64,000 bases of DNA from Rikenellaceae bacterium (GCA_015060165.1 SUZC01000002.1:186001-250000), one strand, 5' to 3'. Shown: positions 28,040-37,562, counted from the first letter of the stretch. Program-made: numbers and translations. Notes: generated by a model from the sequence alone, not told the origin.

Positions 28040-28702
28040 ATGTTTGGATATAACAGTGGAAGGCCTTCTACGCCTCCTGTGGTTAAGAATATTATCATAG
28101 CAAACTGTATTGCATTGTTAGCAACAACCTTGTTGCCGATGAGCGATGATATAATTACACGTTTCGCACTATTTAATGTGGAGAGCCCCTTCTTCCATAG
28201 TTATCAGGTGTTTACCTATATGTTCCTGCATGGTGGTATCTCGCATCTGTTTTTCAATATGTTTGCATTATGGATGTTCGGTAAAACTTTGGAGATGGAA
28301 TTGGGCTCATCGCGATTCTTTACGTATTATATGGTATGCGGAATCGGGGCTGCGCTATTACAACTAGGAGTAGGTTATGCCGAGTATGCTCATGCATTGA
28401 GAGATTTAGGTCCATATGGTGCTATGTATTTGCTGCAAATTCCCACAGTGGGAGCTTCTGGTGCGGTGTTCGGCTTGTTGCTGGCATTTGGCGTATTGCA
28501 TCCTAATAGCACCGTTATGCTTATATTTCCACCCATTGCGATGAAAGCCAAGTGGTTTGTTGTGGTGTATGGTTTGATCGAGTTGCTTTTCGGCTTGTCG
28601 GGCTACCAATCAGGCATTGCGCATTTTGCCCATTTGGGTGGTATGTTGTGGGGCTTCGCATTGTTATACTGGTGGAAGAAGAGAGGTGATATCCGTTTCT
28701 AA
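28040..28702 (+). CDS. Rhomboid family intramembrane serine protease
   Basis: A 220-aa membrane protease with about six transmembrane helices. The catalytic dyad is present: Ser140 in GASGAVFG and His198 in HLGGMLWG. The conserved HGGISHLFFNMFALWMFG of loop 1 and helix 2 is also seen. Rhomboids cleave membrane-anchored substrates within the bilayer; the substrate here is unknown. It lies 13 nt after mutL and 11 nt before the next gene, so it is part of one operon. Confidence 0.93.
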   Translation: MFGYNSGRPSTPPVVKNIIIANCIALLATTLLPMSDDIITRFALFNVESPFFHSYQVFTYMFLHGGISHLFFNMFALWMFGKTLEMELGSSRFFTYYMVCGIGAALLQLGVGYAEYAHALRDLGPYGAMYLLQIPTVGASGAVFGLLLAFGVLHPNSTVMLIFPPIAMKAKWFVVVYGLIELLFGLSGYQSGIAHFAHLGGMLWGFALLYWWKKRGDIRF

Positions 28703-28713
28703 TTCTGGGTGTT

Positions 28714-29991
28714 ATGGCGGCGGAATTTTATAAGACATCATATTCGTCGAGCTCACGGAAACATGGTGAGCGAAGTTTCTTGGGCTTTATTATCGATAGC
28801 CTATTCTTTGTCGTTACTATTGCTGTCGTGGCGCTATTTTTCGTGACACTCTTTATTCCGCTTATCAATCCTCACAAGGCCCAGGAGTTGTCGACAATCG
28901 GACTGGTTGCACCTTTTATCTATGCGGCAGTGTTGTTGCTCACGCTATATTGGATAGTCAGGTGGAGAGTATGGATTGCAGTACCAATGATTATTGTGAC
29001 GCTTTGTGGTTTGCCAAGTTTGTCATCATTTTATAAGTTGGAGTTACGTCGTACCTACGATGAGCCAGCTACCGAGCGAGATTTGAAGAAGAAGTATGGC
29101 AATGCGGTAAAAGTTATGACATATAACGTCAGGAGTTTTATCGATGATAACGGTGAACGATGCATCGACTCAATAGCCAAGATGGTTAAGACGCTGAATC
29201 CCGATATCTTATGTTTTCAAGAGATGGGTTTTTCGGAGCAGGTCGATTCAATGCTTTTGCCATTGAAACCTATGCCTCGATCGGTATCGCGCAACAATTT
29301 AAGCCCAGCTATATATAGTAAATATCCAATTGTCAAGGCCGAACGTATCGATACGATGAAGAATATGGTATGGGCCGATGTGGTCTTGCGCGATGATACT
29401 GTCCGAGTATTTAGCCTGCATTTGCAGTCGACATACATCCGTCGTGACGATATTGATTATATAGAGAGCCAGGAGATTTTAAACGAGGAGGATACAACCG
29501 GCAGAATTCGCAGTATTGTTAAACGTCTGAGTGAGAATAATATGTTGCGAGCCGTACAGGTCGATACGATATCGCAGATTATAGCATCTTCACCATATCC
29601 AGTAATCGTTTGTGGCGATTTCAACGATACTCCAATATCCTATACCTACCGTACGATGAGTCGAGGTTTGAATGATGCTTTTCGAGAGGTGGGACGTGGT
29701 TACTCGCATACATTCCGAGCATTTTTCGATATGCTTAGAATTGATTATGTGTTGTGTTCCGATAATTTTGTGCCTTTGTCATACGAGGTAATCGATTCGT
29801 GGGGATTGGTTCGTGCCAAACGCTGGGCTCGCGATACAGTGACCTATGTGCTGCGCAAGTTTGGTCATCAGATGCCACTAAAGGGTGAGAATGTCGATAT
29901 GCCTGATAGCTTGCAGGTGGACAATAGAGTACTCTATTCGGATCATTATCCTGTTTTTGTGAGGTTGCGATATGATGGAAAAAACAATTAA
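28714..29991 (+). CDS. Membrane-anchored endonuclease/exonuclease/phosphatase (EEP) family protein
   Basis: A 425-aa protein with two or three N-terminal transmembrane helices (to about residue 110) and an EEP domain from about residue 130. EEP motifs are visible: VMTYNVRSF, ILCFQEMGF (metal-binding Glu), VIVCGDFNDTP (catalytic Asp/Asn) and, near the end, the SDHYPVFVRL His motif. Similar proteins in Bacteroidota are annotated as endonuclease/exonuclease/phosphatase family. The domain probably faces the periplasm, where it could cleave phosphodiester or lipid headgroup substrates. It is often found next to a rhomboid gene in this order, as here. Confidence 0.87.
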   Translation: MAAEFYKTSYSSSSRKHGERSFLGFIIDSLFFVVTIAVVALFFVTLFIPLINPHKAQELSTIGLVAPFIYAAVLLLTLYWIVRWRVWIAVPMIIVTLCGLPSLSSFYKLELRRTYDEPATERDLKKKYGNAVKVMTYNVRSFIDDNGERCIDSIAKMVKTLNPDILCFQEMGFSEQVDSMLLPLKPMPRSVSRNNLSPAIYSKYPIVKAERIDTMKNMVWADVVLRDDTVRVFSLHLQSTYIRRDDIDYIESQEILNEEDTTGRIRSIVKRLSENNMLRAVQVDTISQIIASSPYPVIVCGDFNDTPISYTYRTMSRGLNDAFREVGRGYSHTFRAFFDMLRIDYVLCSDNFVPLSYEVIDSWGLVRAKRWARDTVTYVLRKFGHQMPLKGENVDMPDSLQVDNRVLYSDHYPVFVRLRYDGKNN

Positions 29992-30002
29992 AACGATATA
30001 GT

Positions 30003-30452
30003 ATGATTTTAGATTCTTTGAAAAACAAAGCGCAGTATGCAACTTTGCATCCTCGTTTCCAGACTGTGTTTGATTTTATCGACAGTCACGATTTGGCATC
30101 AATGGAGTGCGGACGTCACGATATTGATGGCGACAATATCTTCGTAAGTGTCCAGGAGTTAGATTTGCGTGATTGCACTGAGGCTCGCTTGGAGTTGCAC
30201 CGCAAGTATATCGACATCCAGCTCTTGCTTCGTGGTCCAGAGGAGGTGTTTGGTTGGAGCGAGAAGAAGGATTGTCTCACTCCGGTTGCCGATTTCGACG
30301 AGGAGAAGGATATCCAACTCTTTACAGATATCCCGCAGTGTTTCTATACAGTGGGTGAGGGTCAGTTCTCTATCCTATTTCCCGAGGATGGTCACGCACC
30401 GATGCTCGGTGAGGGACACGTTAAGAAGTGTATCTTCAAGATTGCATTGTAG
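30003..30452 (+). CDS. YhcH/YjgK/YiaL family protein
   Basis: A 149-aa cupin-fold protein of the YhcH/YjgK/YiaL (DUF386) family, some members of which act in sialic acid or other sugar metabolism, including as beta-galactosidase subunit beta. Conserved segments are LELHRKYIDIQLLLRG, the E-x-F-GW turn and FSILFPEDGHAPM near the end, where His and Glu bind metal. No sialic acid catabolism genes lie nearby, so the specific sugar is unknown. It is the last gene of the mutL operon and is followed by a strong terminator. Confidence 0.9.
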   Translation: MILDSLKNKAQYATLHPRFQTVFDFIDSHDLASMECGRHDIDGDNIFVSVQELDLRDCTEARLELHRKYIDIQLLLRGPEEVFGWSEKKDCLTPVADFDEEKDIQLFTDIPQCFYTVGEGQFSILFPEDGHAPMLGEGHVKKCIFKIAL

Positions 30453-30482
30453 TCGGGTCGAGTAGATTGTCCGATATAATAG

Positions 30483-30515
30483 TAGAGCCAGCCTAACGTC
30501 GTTAAGCTGGCTCTA
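30483..30515. terminator. Bidirectional terminator
   Basis: TAGAGCCAGC and GCTGGCTCTA pair perfectly, with a further TAACG/CGTTA inner match across a 1-nt centre. It separates the convergent YhcH-family gene and the S9 peptidase gene. Confidence 0.8.
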
Positions 30516-30550
30516 TTGTTATATTAAGCGTTGTCGCTACTGGTAAATCT

Positions 30551-32677
30551 TTACTTTTTCAAATACTTATCCAACCAGCCGAAGAACTCTCTGTTCCATA
30601 CCATCGAATTCTGTGGTTTGAATACCTGATGAGCCTCGTTCTCAAACTCAACCAAGCGAGCATCAACACCCATCAGACGAGCTGCGGTAAATGCCTGCAA
30701 AGATTGAGTATAGGGGATACGGAAGTCGAACTCGCCGGTAATTATAAGTATCGGTGTATTCCACTTCTGTACGAACTTATGCGGAGAGTTCGCGTATGAA
30801 CGCTGTGCGATAGCGTTCGACTTATCCCAATAGTTGCCACCGTAATCGTGATTTATGAAGAAAAGCTCCTCGGTCTCGCCATACATCGACTCGAAATTGA
30901 AGATTCCGCAGTGCGATATGAATGCCTTGAATCGGTTGTCGTGATTTCCTGCAAGGTAATATACTGAGTAGCCACCATAAGATGCACCTACACAACCTAA
31001 GTGCTCCTTATCGCACCAAGGTTCCTTAGCTACCTCGTCAATCGCAGCCAAATAATCCTGGATATTCTGACCAGAGTAGTCGCCTGAAATCTGCTCGCGC
31101 CACTCACTACCAAATGATGGACAGCCACGACGGTTGGGTGCTACAACCACATATCCCTGCGACGCCATAAGCTGGAAATTCCAGCGGTAGCTCCAACCCT
31201 GCGATACTACGCTCTGAGGGCCGCCTTCGCAGTAGAGTAGAGTGGGGTATTTCTTTGCAGGATCGAAGTTGGGTGGCAAGATAACCCAAGTAAGCATCTG
31301 CTTACCATCGGTAGTCTTAATCCAACGCTTCTCCACCTTGCCCATCTTTACATTATCGTAAACGTGTGCATTGATGTTTGAGATTTGTGTGAGCTTGCCA
31401 TCTACAAGATTCACGTCGTAAAGTTCCTTGTCACGGCTGATTGTCATAAGCGTTGTGAGGCACTTATCGCCAGCAATGCTCATCGAGGCAATGTCGTGAT
31501 CGCCAGAGGTGATAACTTCAACCTTTGCGTTGTCGGTCGAAACCTTGCATACCTGCTGTGTACCCTCGATGGGTGAGAGGAAGTATAAAGTTTTTGAGTC
31601 TTTCCAAATGACATTTGTTGCACTGTGGTCGAAATCGAGTGATAGGTCGGTATGTTGCTGAGATGCGATATCGTAGACGAACAGACGATCTTTGTCTGAC
31701 TCATATCCAGGAGTAGCCATCGAACAGAAAGCCAACTGCTTGTCGTCGGGTGACCAAACGGGGTAGCGGTCGTAGCCAACAAACTCCATAATACGCATAC
31801 CGGCATTAGTCTTGATTTTGTTGATGTTTAGGGTTGAACCATCCTCTGTATTATAAATAAAGATGTCTGAGTCGGTCGATACTGCGTATGCCGCACCGGT
31901 GAGAGGCTTGCAAGTATAGGCAAGTTTCTTACCATCGTTGCTCCAAGCAATCTCGGCTGTATCGAAATATGGAGCCAATGGAGCATCCCATGCCGACTTT
32001 TCTCCAATGATATCTTTGTCGTTATTTACTCCATCGGCTGTAAGGTCTGCTACGAAGATGTGGCTATAATCACCCTCATCCCAATAATCCCAGTGGCGAG
32101 CCATCAAATCGTCGTAGATACGAGCCTTCGATTTGTCCATATCCTTGTGGCGATCCGATGATTTTGTGTCGGCAGCGTGAACCTTCTTTACGTAGAACAT
32201 CTTATCTCCGGTTGCCGCAACTCCATATCCTTCAATACCTCCCTCTACATTGGTAATCTGCTTTGCAGAGCTACCGTCTGCAGCCATCTGCCATAACTGC
32301 ATAGAACCACTACGGTTCGATGTGAAGTAAATCTTTGAGCCATCTGCACTCCATTGAGGGTCATTGTTGTTTGATGTGTTGTCGGTCAACGCCACCTCAT
32401 TTCCAGTAGCCATATCGCGTACGTATATCTGCGACAAACCACGATTTTCGGCCATATTGTAACGAGTGATGGCGTATAATGCTTTCGATGCATCGGGGGA
32501 AAGTGATGCACTTGCCAAACGTCCCATCTTCCACATCACTTCGGGAGTGAATTGGGCTGCGGAAATCTCTTCGGATGTAAGTTGATTGTCAATGTTGAGG
32601 GGCTGCGGTTGTGGCTCTGTGGTGCACGAACCGAGCGCTAAAGCTGCAAAAGCCATAATAAACGATAATTTTTTCAT
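30551..32677 (-). CDS. S9 family prolyl oligopeptidase-type lipoprotein
   Basis: A 708-aa exported serine peptidase. The signal sequence ends in a lipobox (LGSC, Cys18), so it is a lipoprotein. Residues about 45-440 form WD40-like/beta-propeller repeats (for example ISRYN-type blades with DPQWSADGSKIYFTS). The C-terminal alpha/beta hydrolase domain has the nucleophile Ser566 in GASYGGYS, Asp651 in EFDFRIP and His683 in NEAHQVF, completing the triad. The family includes dipeptidyl peptidases that release dipeptides or oligopeptides. It is likely a nutrient-peptide enzyme of the envelope. It is monocistronic between a terminator and the divergent Nudix gene. Confidence 0.93.
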   Translation of the reverse strand: MKKLSFIMAFAALALGSCTTEPQPQPLNIDNQLTSEEISAAQFTPEVMWKMGRLASASLSPDASKALYAITRYNMAENRGLSQIYVRDMATGNEVALTDNTSNNNDPQWSADGSKIYFTSNRSGSMQLWQMAADGSSAKQITNVEGGIEGYGVAATGDKMFYVKKVHAADTKSSDRHKDMDKSKARIYDDLMARHWDYWDEGDYSHIFVADLTADGVNNDKDIIGEKSAWDAPLAPYFDTAEIAWSNDGKKLAYTCKPLTGAAYAVSTDSDIFIYNTEDGSTLNINKIKTNAGMRIMEFVGYDRYPVWSPDDKQLAFCSMATPGYESDKDRLFVYDIASQQHTDLSLDFDHSATNVIWKDSKTLYFLSPIEGTQQVCKVSTDNAKVEVITSGDHDIASMSIAGDKCLTTLMTISRDKELYDVNLVDGKLTQISNINAHVYDNVKMGKVEKRWIKTTDGKQMLTWVILPPNFDPAKKYPTLLYCEGGPQSVVSQGWSYRWNFQLMASQGYVVVAPNRRGCPSFGSEWREQISGDYSGQNIQDYLAAIDEVAKEPWCDKEHLGCVGASYGGYSVYYLAGNHDNRFKAFISHCGIFNFESMYGETEELFFINHDYGGNYWDKSNAIAQRSYANSPHKFVQKWNTPILIITGEFDFRIPYTQSLQAFTAARLMGVDARLVEFENEAHQVFKPQNSMVWNREFFGWLDKYLKK

Positions 32678-32709
32678 ACTATTATATCGAGGTTTAACAT
32701 CAAATTTCT

Positions 32710-32717
32710 TATTTTTG
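32710..32717 (+). promoter_or_regulatory. -7 element upstream of the Nudix-porX-tsaE unit
   Basis: TATTTTTG, matching TAnnTTTG, about 30 nt before the Nudix start in the divergent gap from the S9 peptidase gene. Confidence 0.5.
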
Positions 32718-32745
32718 CTCTACGAAACACAAACAGATAGTAAAA

Positions 32746-33423
32746 ATGGATCAAGCCGACAAACTCGCAGCCGAGCAGGCTGGCAATATTATTGTCCCGG
32801 AGTGTTTGACACTTCCATTGCCTGAGAAGGACGATGGCAGCATCGAGGTCTATTGGGCCGACCGTTTACTACTATTCTCTACAGACGCCGTAGAGGGTTA
32901 TTATCTGCTACGACTCGCTGATGGAGAGAAGATTTCAAGAGCGAAGATAATTGATTTTCTTCGAAAATACAACAATGTGGCAGTTGTGGGACCACGGCCT
33001 CGTGATGTTTTTGAGGATTTTGCAGCTCAGTTTGTGTGGGTAGATGCCGCGGGTGGTGTGGTGAAAAATTCTCAAGGTGAGGTAGTTATGATCTGTCGTA
33101 ACGATAGATGGGATCTGCCGAAGGGGCATCGTGAATCGGGTGAATCATTCTCGGTGTGCGCAGCCCGCGAAGCTGAAGAGGAGACGGGAGTGAAGGTCGA
33201 TAGTGTGGGGCGGTTGCTATGTACGACACTCCATTTCTATAATTTATATGGTCGCTGGGAGTTAAAACACACCGCGTGGTATGAGATGATGGCAGCGAGT
33301 AGAGAGCTTACTCCACAACGCGAAGAGGGTATTGTTTCAGCCGAGTGGGTGGCTATGGAGGATATACAGGACCGTATAAAAGAGTCCTATCCCACAATTA
33401 AAAATGTGGTTGCCTCGTTATAA
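32746..33423 (+). CDS. Nudix hydrolase
   Basis: A 225-aa protein with a complete Nudix box at residues 127-149 (Gly127, Glu133, Arg141-Glu142, Glu145-Glu146, Gly148). It hydrolyses a nucleoside diphosphate linked to another moiety; the substrate cannot be assigned. The N-terminal 100 residues are an extra domain with a GPRPRDVFEDFAAQFVWVDA segment. Related two-part Nudix proteins occur next to porX in Bacteroidota. It lies 20 nt before porX and is probably co-transcribed with porX and tsaE. Confidence 0.9.
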   Translation: MDQADKLAAEQAGNIIVPECLTLPLPEKDDGSIEVYWADRLLLFSTDAVEGYYLLRLADGEKISRAKIIDFLRKYNNVAVVGPRPRDVFEDFAAQFVWVDAAGGVVKNSQGEVVMICRNDRWDLPKGHRESGESFSVCAAREAEEETGVKVDSVGRLLCTTLHFYNLYGRWELKHTAWYEMMAASRELTPQREEGIVSAEWVAMEDIQDRIKESYPTIKNVVASL

Positions 33424-33443
33424 TAGTAAAACAAGAGAGATTT

Positions 33444-35000
33444 ATGGTAAAGATATTATGGGTAGATGATGAGGTTGAGTTGCTCAAGCCCCACGTACTT
33501 TTCCTCAAGGGAAAGGGTTACGATGTGGATACATGCAACAATGGTTACGATGCTATCGATATGGCTCGCAACACCGCCTATGATTTGATTATCCTCGATG
33601 AGATGATGCCCGGAATGACAGGTTTGGAGACCTTGCCCCTTATTAAGGATTTGCGTCCTACCACCCCTGTTATAATGGTCACCAAGAGCGAGGAGGAGAA
33701 TATTATGGACAAGGCAATCGGTTCGAAGATTGCCGATTACATCATCAAGCCCGTAAATCCCAATCAGGTGCTCTTGTCGATTAAGAAGAATGTCCATTCT
33801 CAGCAACTTGTTACCGAGCAGACTACAGCTGATTATCGAGCCGAATTTGGTCGTATTACCAATATGTGCCAAATGGCATCGTCGTTTTCGGCCTGGTGCG
33901 CCATCTACCGCAAGCTTACAAATTGGGAGGTTGAGTTGTCGGAGTCTACCGACCAGAGCATAAAAGAGATTTTAACATATCAGAAGAGTGAGGCTAATAA
34001 GGAGTTCTGCAAGTTTGTCCGTCGTAACTATTATAATTGGATAAATAAACGAGTGAGCGATGAGGAGATTCCTGTGATGTCGCACACTCTTATGCGCAAA
34101 AAGATTCTTCCCGAAGTTGATTCTCATCAAAAGACTACGCTGCTTTTGATTGATAATTTCCGCTACGATCAGTGGCGAGCCATCAGTTCTCTGCTTAGGG
34201 GGTATTACGATGTGAATATCGATGATTTTTATTGCTCAATTTTGCCTACTGCTACTCAATACGCCCGCAATTCTATCTTTGCGGGATTGATGCCACTTGC
34301 TATCGACAAAATGATGCCCGATAAGTGGCTCAACGACAATGAAGAGGGGGGGAAGAATCAGTACGAAGAGGAGTTCTTGTCGCGCCAACTCAGCTCGGTT
34401 GGAAAGAGTTATAAATGGACATTCGATAAGTTGGTACGTCCCGAGGCTGGTCGTAAGCTAATCGATAATATTCGCCGCATATACGATGCCGATTTTTCGG
34501 TAATTGTATATAATTTCCTTGATATTTTGTCTCATGCCCGTACCGAGACCGATATCATCCGTGAATTAACAGAAGATGAGGCCTCGTTCCGTTCGCTTAC
34601 CCGTTCTTGGTTTGAGCATTCTGATTTGTTTGAAATCTTGAAGTTACTGTCCGAGCGGGGGCATACGGTCATCATTACCTCGGATCACGGAACAATTCGT
34701 GTCGATAATCCCATAAAAATAACGGGAGATAAAGAGACATCATCAAACTTGCGATACAAGACCGGTCGAAATTTACAATACAATCCGCGAGATGTGTACG
34801 AGGTAGCTCGCCCTGAGGATATTCAGTTGCCGCGAACTAATCTCTCATCGAGCTATATATTTGCCTACGATTCGGATTTCTTAGTATATAACAACGATGC
34901 GAATCGATTTATTCGTTACTATCGCAATACCTTCCAACACGGAGGAATATCGATGGAGGAGATGATTGTACCCTATATAGTGCTTAAACCTAAAAAATAG
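33444..35000 (+). CDS. porX: PorX: response regulator fused to PglZ phosphatase-like domain
   Basis: A 518-aa protein with an N-terminal CheY-like receiver (residues 1-120; acidic Asp8/Asp9, phosphoacceptor Asp52 in IILDEMMPG, Lys in IIKPVNP). A helical linker follows, then a C-terminal PglZ domain of the alkaline phosphatase superfamily (LLLIDNFRYDQW, LPTATQYARNSIFAG, ITSDHGTIRVDNP). This architecture is PorX, which in Porphyromonas and Flavobacterium controls genes of the type IX secretion system together with PorY and SigP, and acts on nucleotide phosphodiesters. The likely metal ligands (Asp, Thr, Asp-His) are all present, so it should be active. No T9SS structural genes are in this window. 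Confidence 0.93.
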   Translation: MVKILWVDDEVELLKPHVLFLKGKGYDVDTCNNGYDAIDMARNTAYDLIILDEMMPGMTGLETLPLIKDLRPTTPVIMVTKSEEENIMDKAIGSKIADYIIKPVNPNQVLLSIKKNVHSQQLVTEQTTADYRAEFGRITNMCQMASSFSAWCAIYRKLTNWEVELSESTDQSIKEILTYQKSEANKEFCKFVRRNYYNWINKRVSDEEIPVMSHTLMRKKILPEVDSHQKTTLLLIDNFRYDQWRAISSLLRGYYDVNIDDFYCSILPTATQYARNSIFAGLMPLAIDKMMPDKWLNDNEEGGKNQYEEEFLSRQLSSVGKSYKWTFDKLVRPEAGRKLIDNIRRIYDADFSVIVYNFLDILSHARTETDIIRELTEDEASFRSLTRSWFEHSDLFEILKLLSERGHTVIITSDHGTIRVDNPIKITGDKETSSNLRYKTGRNLQYNPRDVYEVARPEDIQLPRTNLSSSYIFAYDSDFLVYNNDANRFIRYYRNTFQHGGISMEEMIVPYIVLKPKK

Positions 35001-35010
35001 AGAAATAGAA

Positions 35011-35427
35011 ATGAAGAGAATTGAAATAGAGTCATTGTCTGAATTGTCGAGCGTTGCCGAGCAAATAATTGAGTCTCTAAATGGTCGAAACGTAGTGCTG
35101 TTTTATGGTGGAATGGGAGCAGGAAAGACCACTCTTATCAGCCGTATCGCAGCACATATGGGAGCCGAAGATCAGGTTACCAGCCCCACGTTTGCCATCG
35201 TCAATCAATATGTTGCCGATGATGGTGGCCATATTTATCATTTCGATTTCTATCGTATAGAGCGTATCGAGGAGGCTTTCGATTTTGGTTACGAGGAGTA
35301 TTTCTATTCTGGCGAGTTGTGTCTTGTGGAGTGGCCTGAGAAGATCGAACCATTACTTCCTGACGATGCAATGGTGGTCCGTATCGAGGTTGGGGATGAT
35401 GAACATCGAATTTTTGAGATTGATTAG
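35011..35427 (+). CDS. tsaE: tRNA threonylcarbamoyladenosine biosynthesis ATPase TsaE
   Basis: A 138-aa P-loop protein needed, with TsaB and TsaD, for the t6A37 modification of ANN-decoding tRNAs. The Walker A motif GGMGAGKTTL is at about residue 32, followed by TSPTFAIVNQY and YHFDFYRIE, both diagnostic, and LVEWPEKIEP. Length is typical. It lies 10 nt downstream of porX, an arrangement also common in other Bacteroidota, and ends before a strong terminator at 35470. Confidence 0.95.
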   Translation: MKRIEIESLSELSSVAEQIIESLNGRNVVLFYGGMGAGKTTLISRIAAHMGAEDQVTSPTFAIVNQYVADDGGHIYHFDFYRIERIEEAFDFGYEEYFYSGELCLVEWPEKIEPLLPDDAMVVRIEVGDDEHRIFEID

Positions 35428-35469
35428 AAATAGGCTCAGTTTGCTAAAATTGTGTGAAATAATCATATA

Positions 35470-35505
35470 AAGAGGGATTCTTGATTTGCAAGAATCTCTT
35501 TTTTA
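35470..35505 (+). terminator. Rho-independent terminator after tsaE
   Basis: A 14-bp stem (with two G-U pairs) closing a 5-nt loop ATTTG, followed by a run of T. It ends the Nudix-porX-tsaE transcript. Confidence 0.85.
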
Positions 35506-35508
35506 CAT

Positions 35509-35516
35509 TAATTTTG
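35509..35516 (+). promoter_or_regulatory. -7 element of the dsbD promoter
   Basis: TAATTTTG matches TAnnTTTG and lies directly after the tsaE terminator T-tract, about 80 nt before the chosen dsbD start. Confidence 0.5.
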
Positions 35517-35594
35517 CCCCTTGATCCATATCCTATTAATAGGATAATGGTCCAAAGTGTAAATTTGAGTAAAAAACGAAACTATATTGATATT

Positions 35595-37562
35595 ATGAAT
35601 TTGATTAAGAACCTTCTGTTGGTGGTAATCGCAACACTTACATCTTTTGCTGTAACAGCGCAACCGTTGGACCCCGTTCAGTGGAATACATCTGTGGAGT
35701 CAGTGGGCGATTCGCAGTACAAGATTCAGTTCAAGGCTTCGGTAGATAAGGATTGGCATATCTACGATTTAGGCCCATACGAGGTAGGTGGCCCAATGGC
35801 TACAACTTTCACTTTTGAGGATAACTCTGCTGTCACATTAGAGGGATCTGTCGAGGTGTCAAAGCTAGCTGTTCGTGAGCAGAATGAGGTCTATGGGATG
35901 GAGATTGGCTATTATGAGGGCGAGGTCGTTTTTTCTCAGTTGGTGAAGGCTGCGAGCGCAACAATATTGAACGTCACGGTAGACTGGATGGCTTGCAATG
36001 AAGCTAACTGCGTAACGGGAAGTAACGATTTTGAGATAAAGGTAGGTAATGCAGATCCCGCCGCAGCTGGCGAAATTAAGTCTGTTGAGACATCGAAGGG
36101 GGGCTCTATTTGGGGCTACATCTTTAGCGCAATTGGCTGGGCCTTGATAGCGCTGCTTACACCTTGTGTGTTCCCGATGATACCTATGACAGTGTCATTC
36201 TTCTTGAAGGGATCGGGTAGTGTTGCGCGTGGCCGTTTCCGTGCGTTGATGTATGGATTCTTCATTGTGATACTCTATACAGTGCCTATTGCGGTAATCA
36301 TCCTGCTCACATGGCTTATTGGAGGTGATGCTGTTACAGCCGATATTTTCAATTGGGTCGCTACACATTGGCTACCTAATATCATCTTCTTTATTGTATT
36401 TATGGTCTTTGCAGCTTCTTTCTTCGGAGCGTTTGAGATTGTACTTCCCGAAAAGTTGGTCAATGATAGCGATGCAAAATCCGATAAGGGAGGTTTGGCA
36501 GGTATCTTCTTTATGGCCTTGACTTTGGTGCTTGTGTCATTCTCATGTACAGGCCCCATCGTCGGTTCTGCTCTTATTCAGTCGACTTCGGGTGAGGTGT
36601 GGACTCCAATTATCACTATGTTTGCATTCTCGGTAGTATTCGCACTTCCTTTCACTCTGTTCGCATTGTTCCCTACTTGGCTTAAACAGCTTCCAAAGAG
36701 TGGTGGATGGCTCAACTCGGTAAAGGTCGTATTGGGATTTGTTGAGTTGGCTTTGGGTTTGAAATTTTTGAGCGTAGCAGATCAAACTTACCACTGGGGA
36801 TTGCTCGATAGAGAGATCTATTTGGCTATTTGGATTGCCATCTTCTCTCTTATGGGATTGTATTTGTTGGGTAAACTTAAATTCAAGCACGATAGTGATA
36901 TGCCATATTTGTCTGTTACACGTTTGGTGTTGGCAATTGTTACATTCTCATTCGTGGTATATATGATTCCAGGTATGTGGGGTGCTCCATTGAATGTTTT
37001 GTCGGGTTATTTGCCTCCTATGCAGTCTCAAGATTTTGCTCTTACATCGGGTGGCGCGACAACTGCATCAGTGTCAAGCACGCAAACTCCTAAATCCGGC
37101 GTTAAATATGGTGATGTTTTGGAGTTACCATATGGCTTGCAGGGTTTCTTTGATTTGGAGGAAGCCGAAGCATATGCCAAGAAGGTTGGTAAGCCTATTT
37201 TTGTTGACTTCACAGGTCATGGTTGCGTGAATTGTCGCGAGATGGAGTCACGAGTGTGGTCTGATGAACGCGTTCTCGATCTGTTGCGTAATGAGTATGT
37301 GATTGTGGCTCTTTATGCCGATGATAAACTTCCGGTTGATGAGAAGGATTGGGTTACAACCGATAGCGGTAAGGTACTTAAAACTTTGGGTAAGATTAAT
37401 TCTTACTACGCATTGAAAACCTATGGTGTGAATGCTCAGCCCTATTATGTGTTGCAGGGTGAGGATGGCAAGCCGCTGGTTGAACCACGAGGTTATAATC
37501 TCGATGTCGATGCGTTTGTTGCTTTCTTGCAGAGCGGAGTTGACGCATACAAGAATAAGTAG
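35595..37562 (+). CDS. dsbD: DsbD-family protein-disulfide reductase
   Basis: A 655-aa thiol:disulfide interchange protein that moves reducing power across the inner membrane to the periplasm. A signal peptide (MNLIKNLLLVV to TAQ) leads to an N-terminal periplasmic domain (about residues 25-160, with Cys in WMACNEANCV). About eight transmembrane helices follow with the CcdA-type cysteines in LLTPCVFPM and SFSCTGPIVG. The C-terminal thioredoxin domain has CVNC (Cys544, Cys547). I chose ATG 35595 because the frame open upstream to 35481 runs into the terminator and promoter. It is monocistronic. Confidence 0.93.
   Translation: MNLIKNLLLVVIATLTSFAVTAQPLDPVQWNTSVESVGDSQYKIQFKASVDKDWHIYDLGPYEVGGPMATTFTFEDNSAVTLEGSVEVSKLAVREQNEVYGMEIGYYEGEVVFSQLVKAASATILNVTVDWMACNEANCVTGSNDFEIKVGNADPAAAGEIKSVETSKGGSIWGYIFSAIGWALIALLTPCVFPMIPMTVSFFLKGSGSVARGRFRALMYGFFIVILYTVPIAVIILLTWLIGGDAVTADIFNWVATHWLPNIIFFIVFMVFAASFFGAFEIVLPEKLVNDSDAKSDKGGLAGIFFMALTLVLVSFSCTGPIVGSALIQSTSGEVWTPIITMFAFSVVFALPFTLFALFPTWLKQLPKSGGWLNSVKVVLGFVELALGLKFLSVADQTYHWGLLDREIYLAIWIAIFSLMGLYLLGKLKFKHDSDMPYLSVTRLVLAIVTFSFVVYMIPGMWGAPLNVLSGYLPPMQSQDFALTSGGATTASVSSTQTPKSGVKYGDVLELPYGLQGFFDLEEAEAYAKKVGKPIFVDFTGHGCVNCREMESRVWSDERVLDLLRNEYVIVALYADDKLPVDEKDWVTTDSGKVLKTLGKINSYYALKTYGVNAQPYYVLQGEDGKPLVEPRGYNLDVDAFVAFLQSGVDAYKNK

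Noticed and set aside
35481..35594. Upstream Met start for dsbD
   Set aside because: The frame begins within the tsaE terminator and precedes the predicted transcription start. ATG 35595 gives a clean signal peptide.
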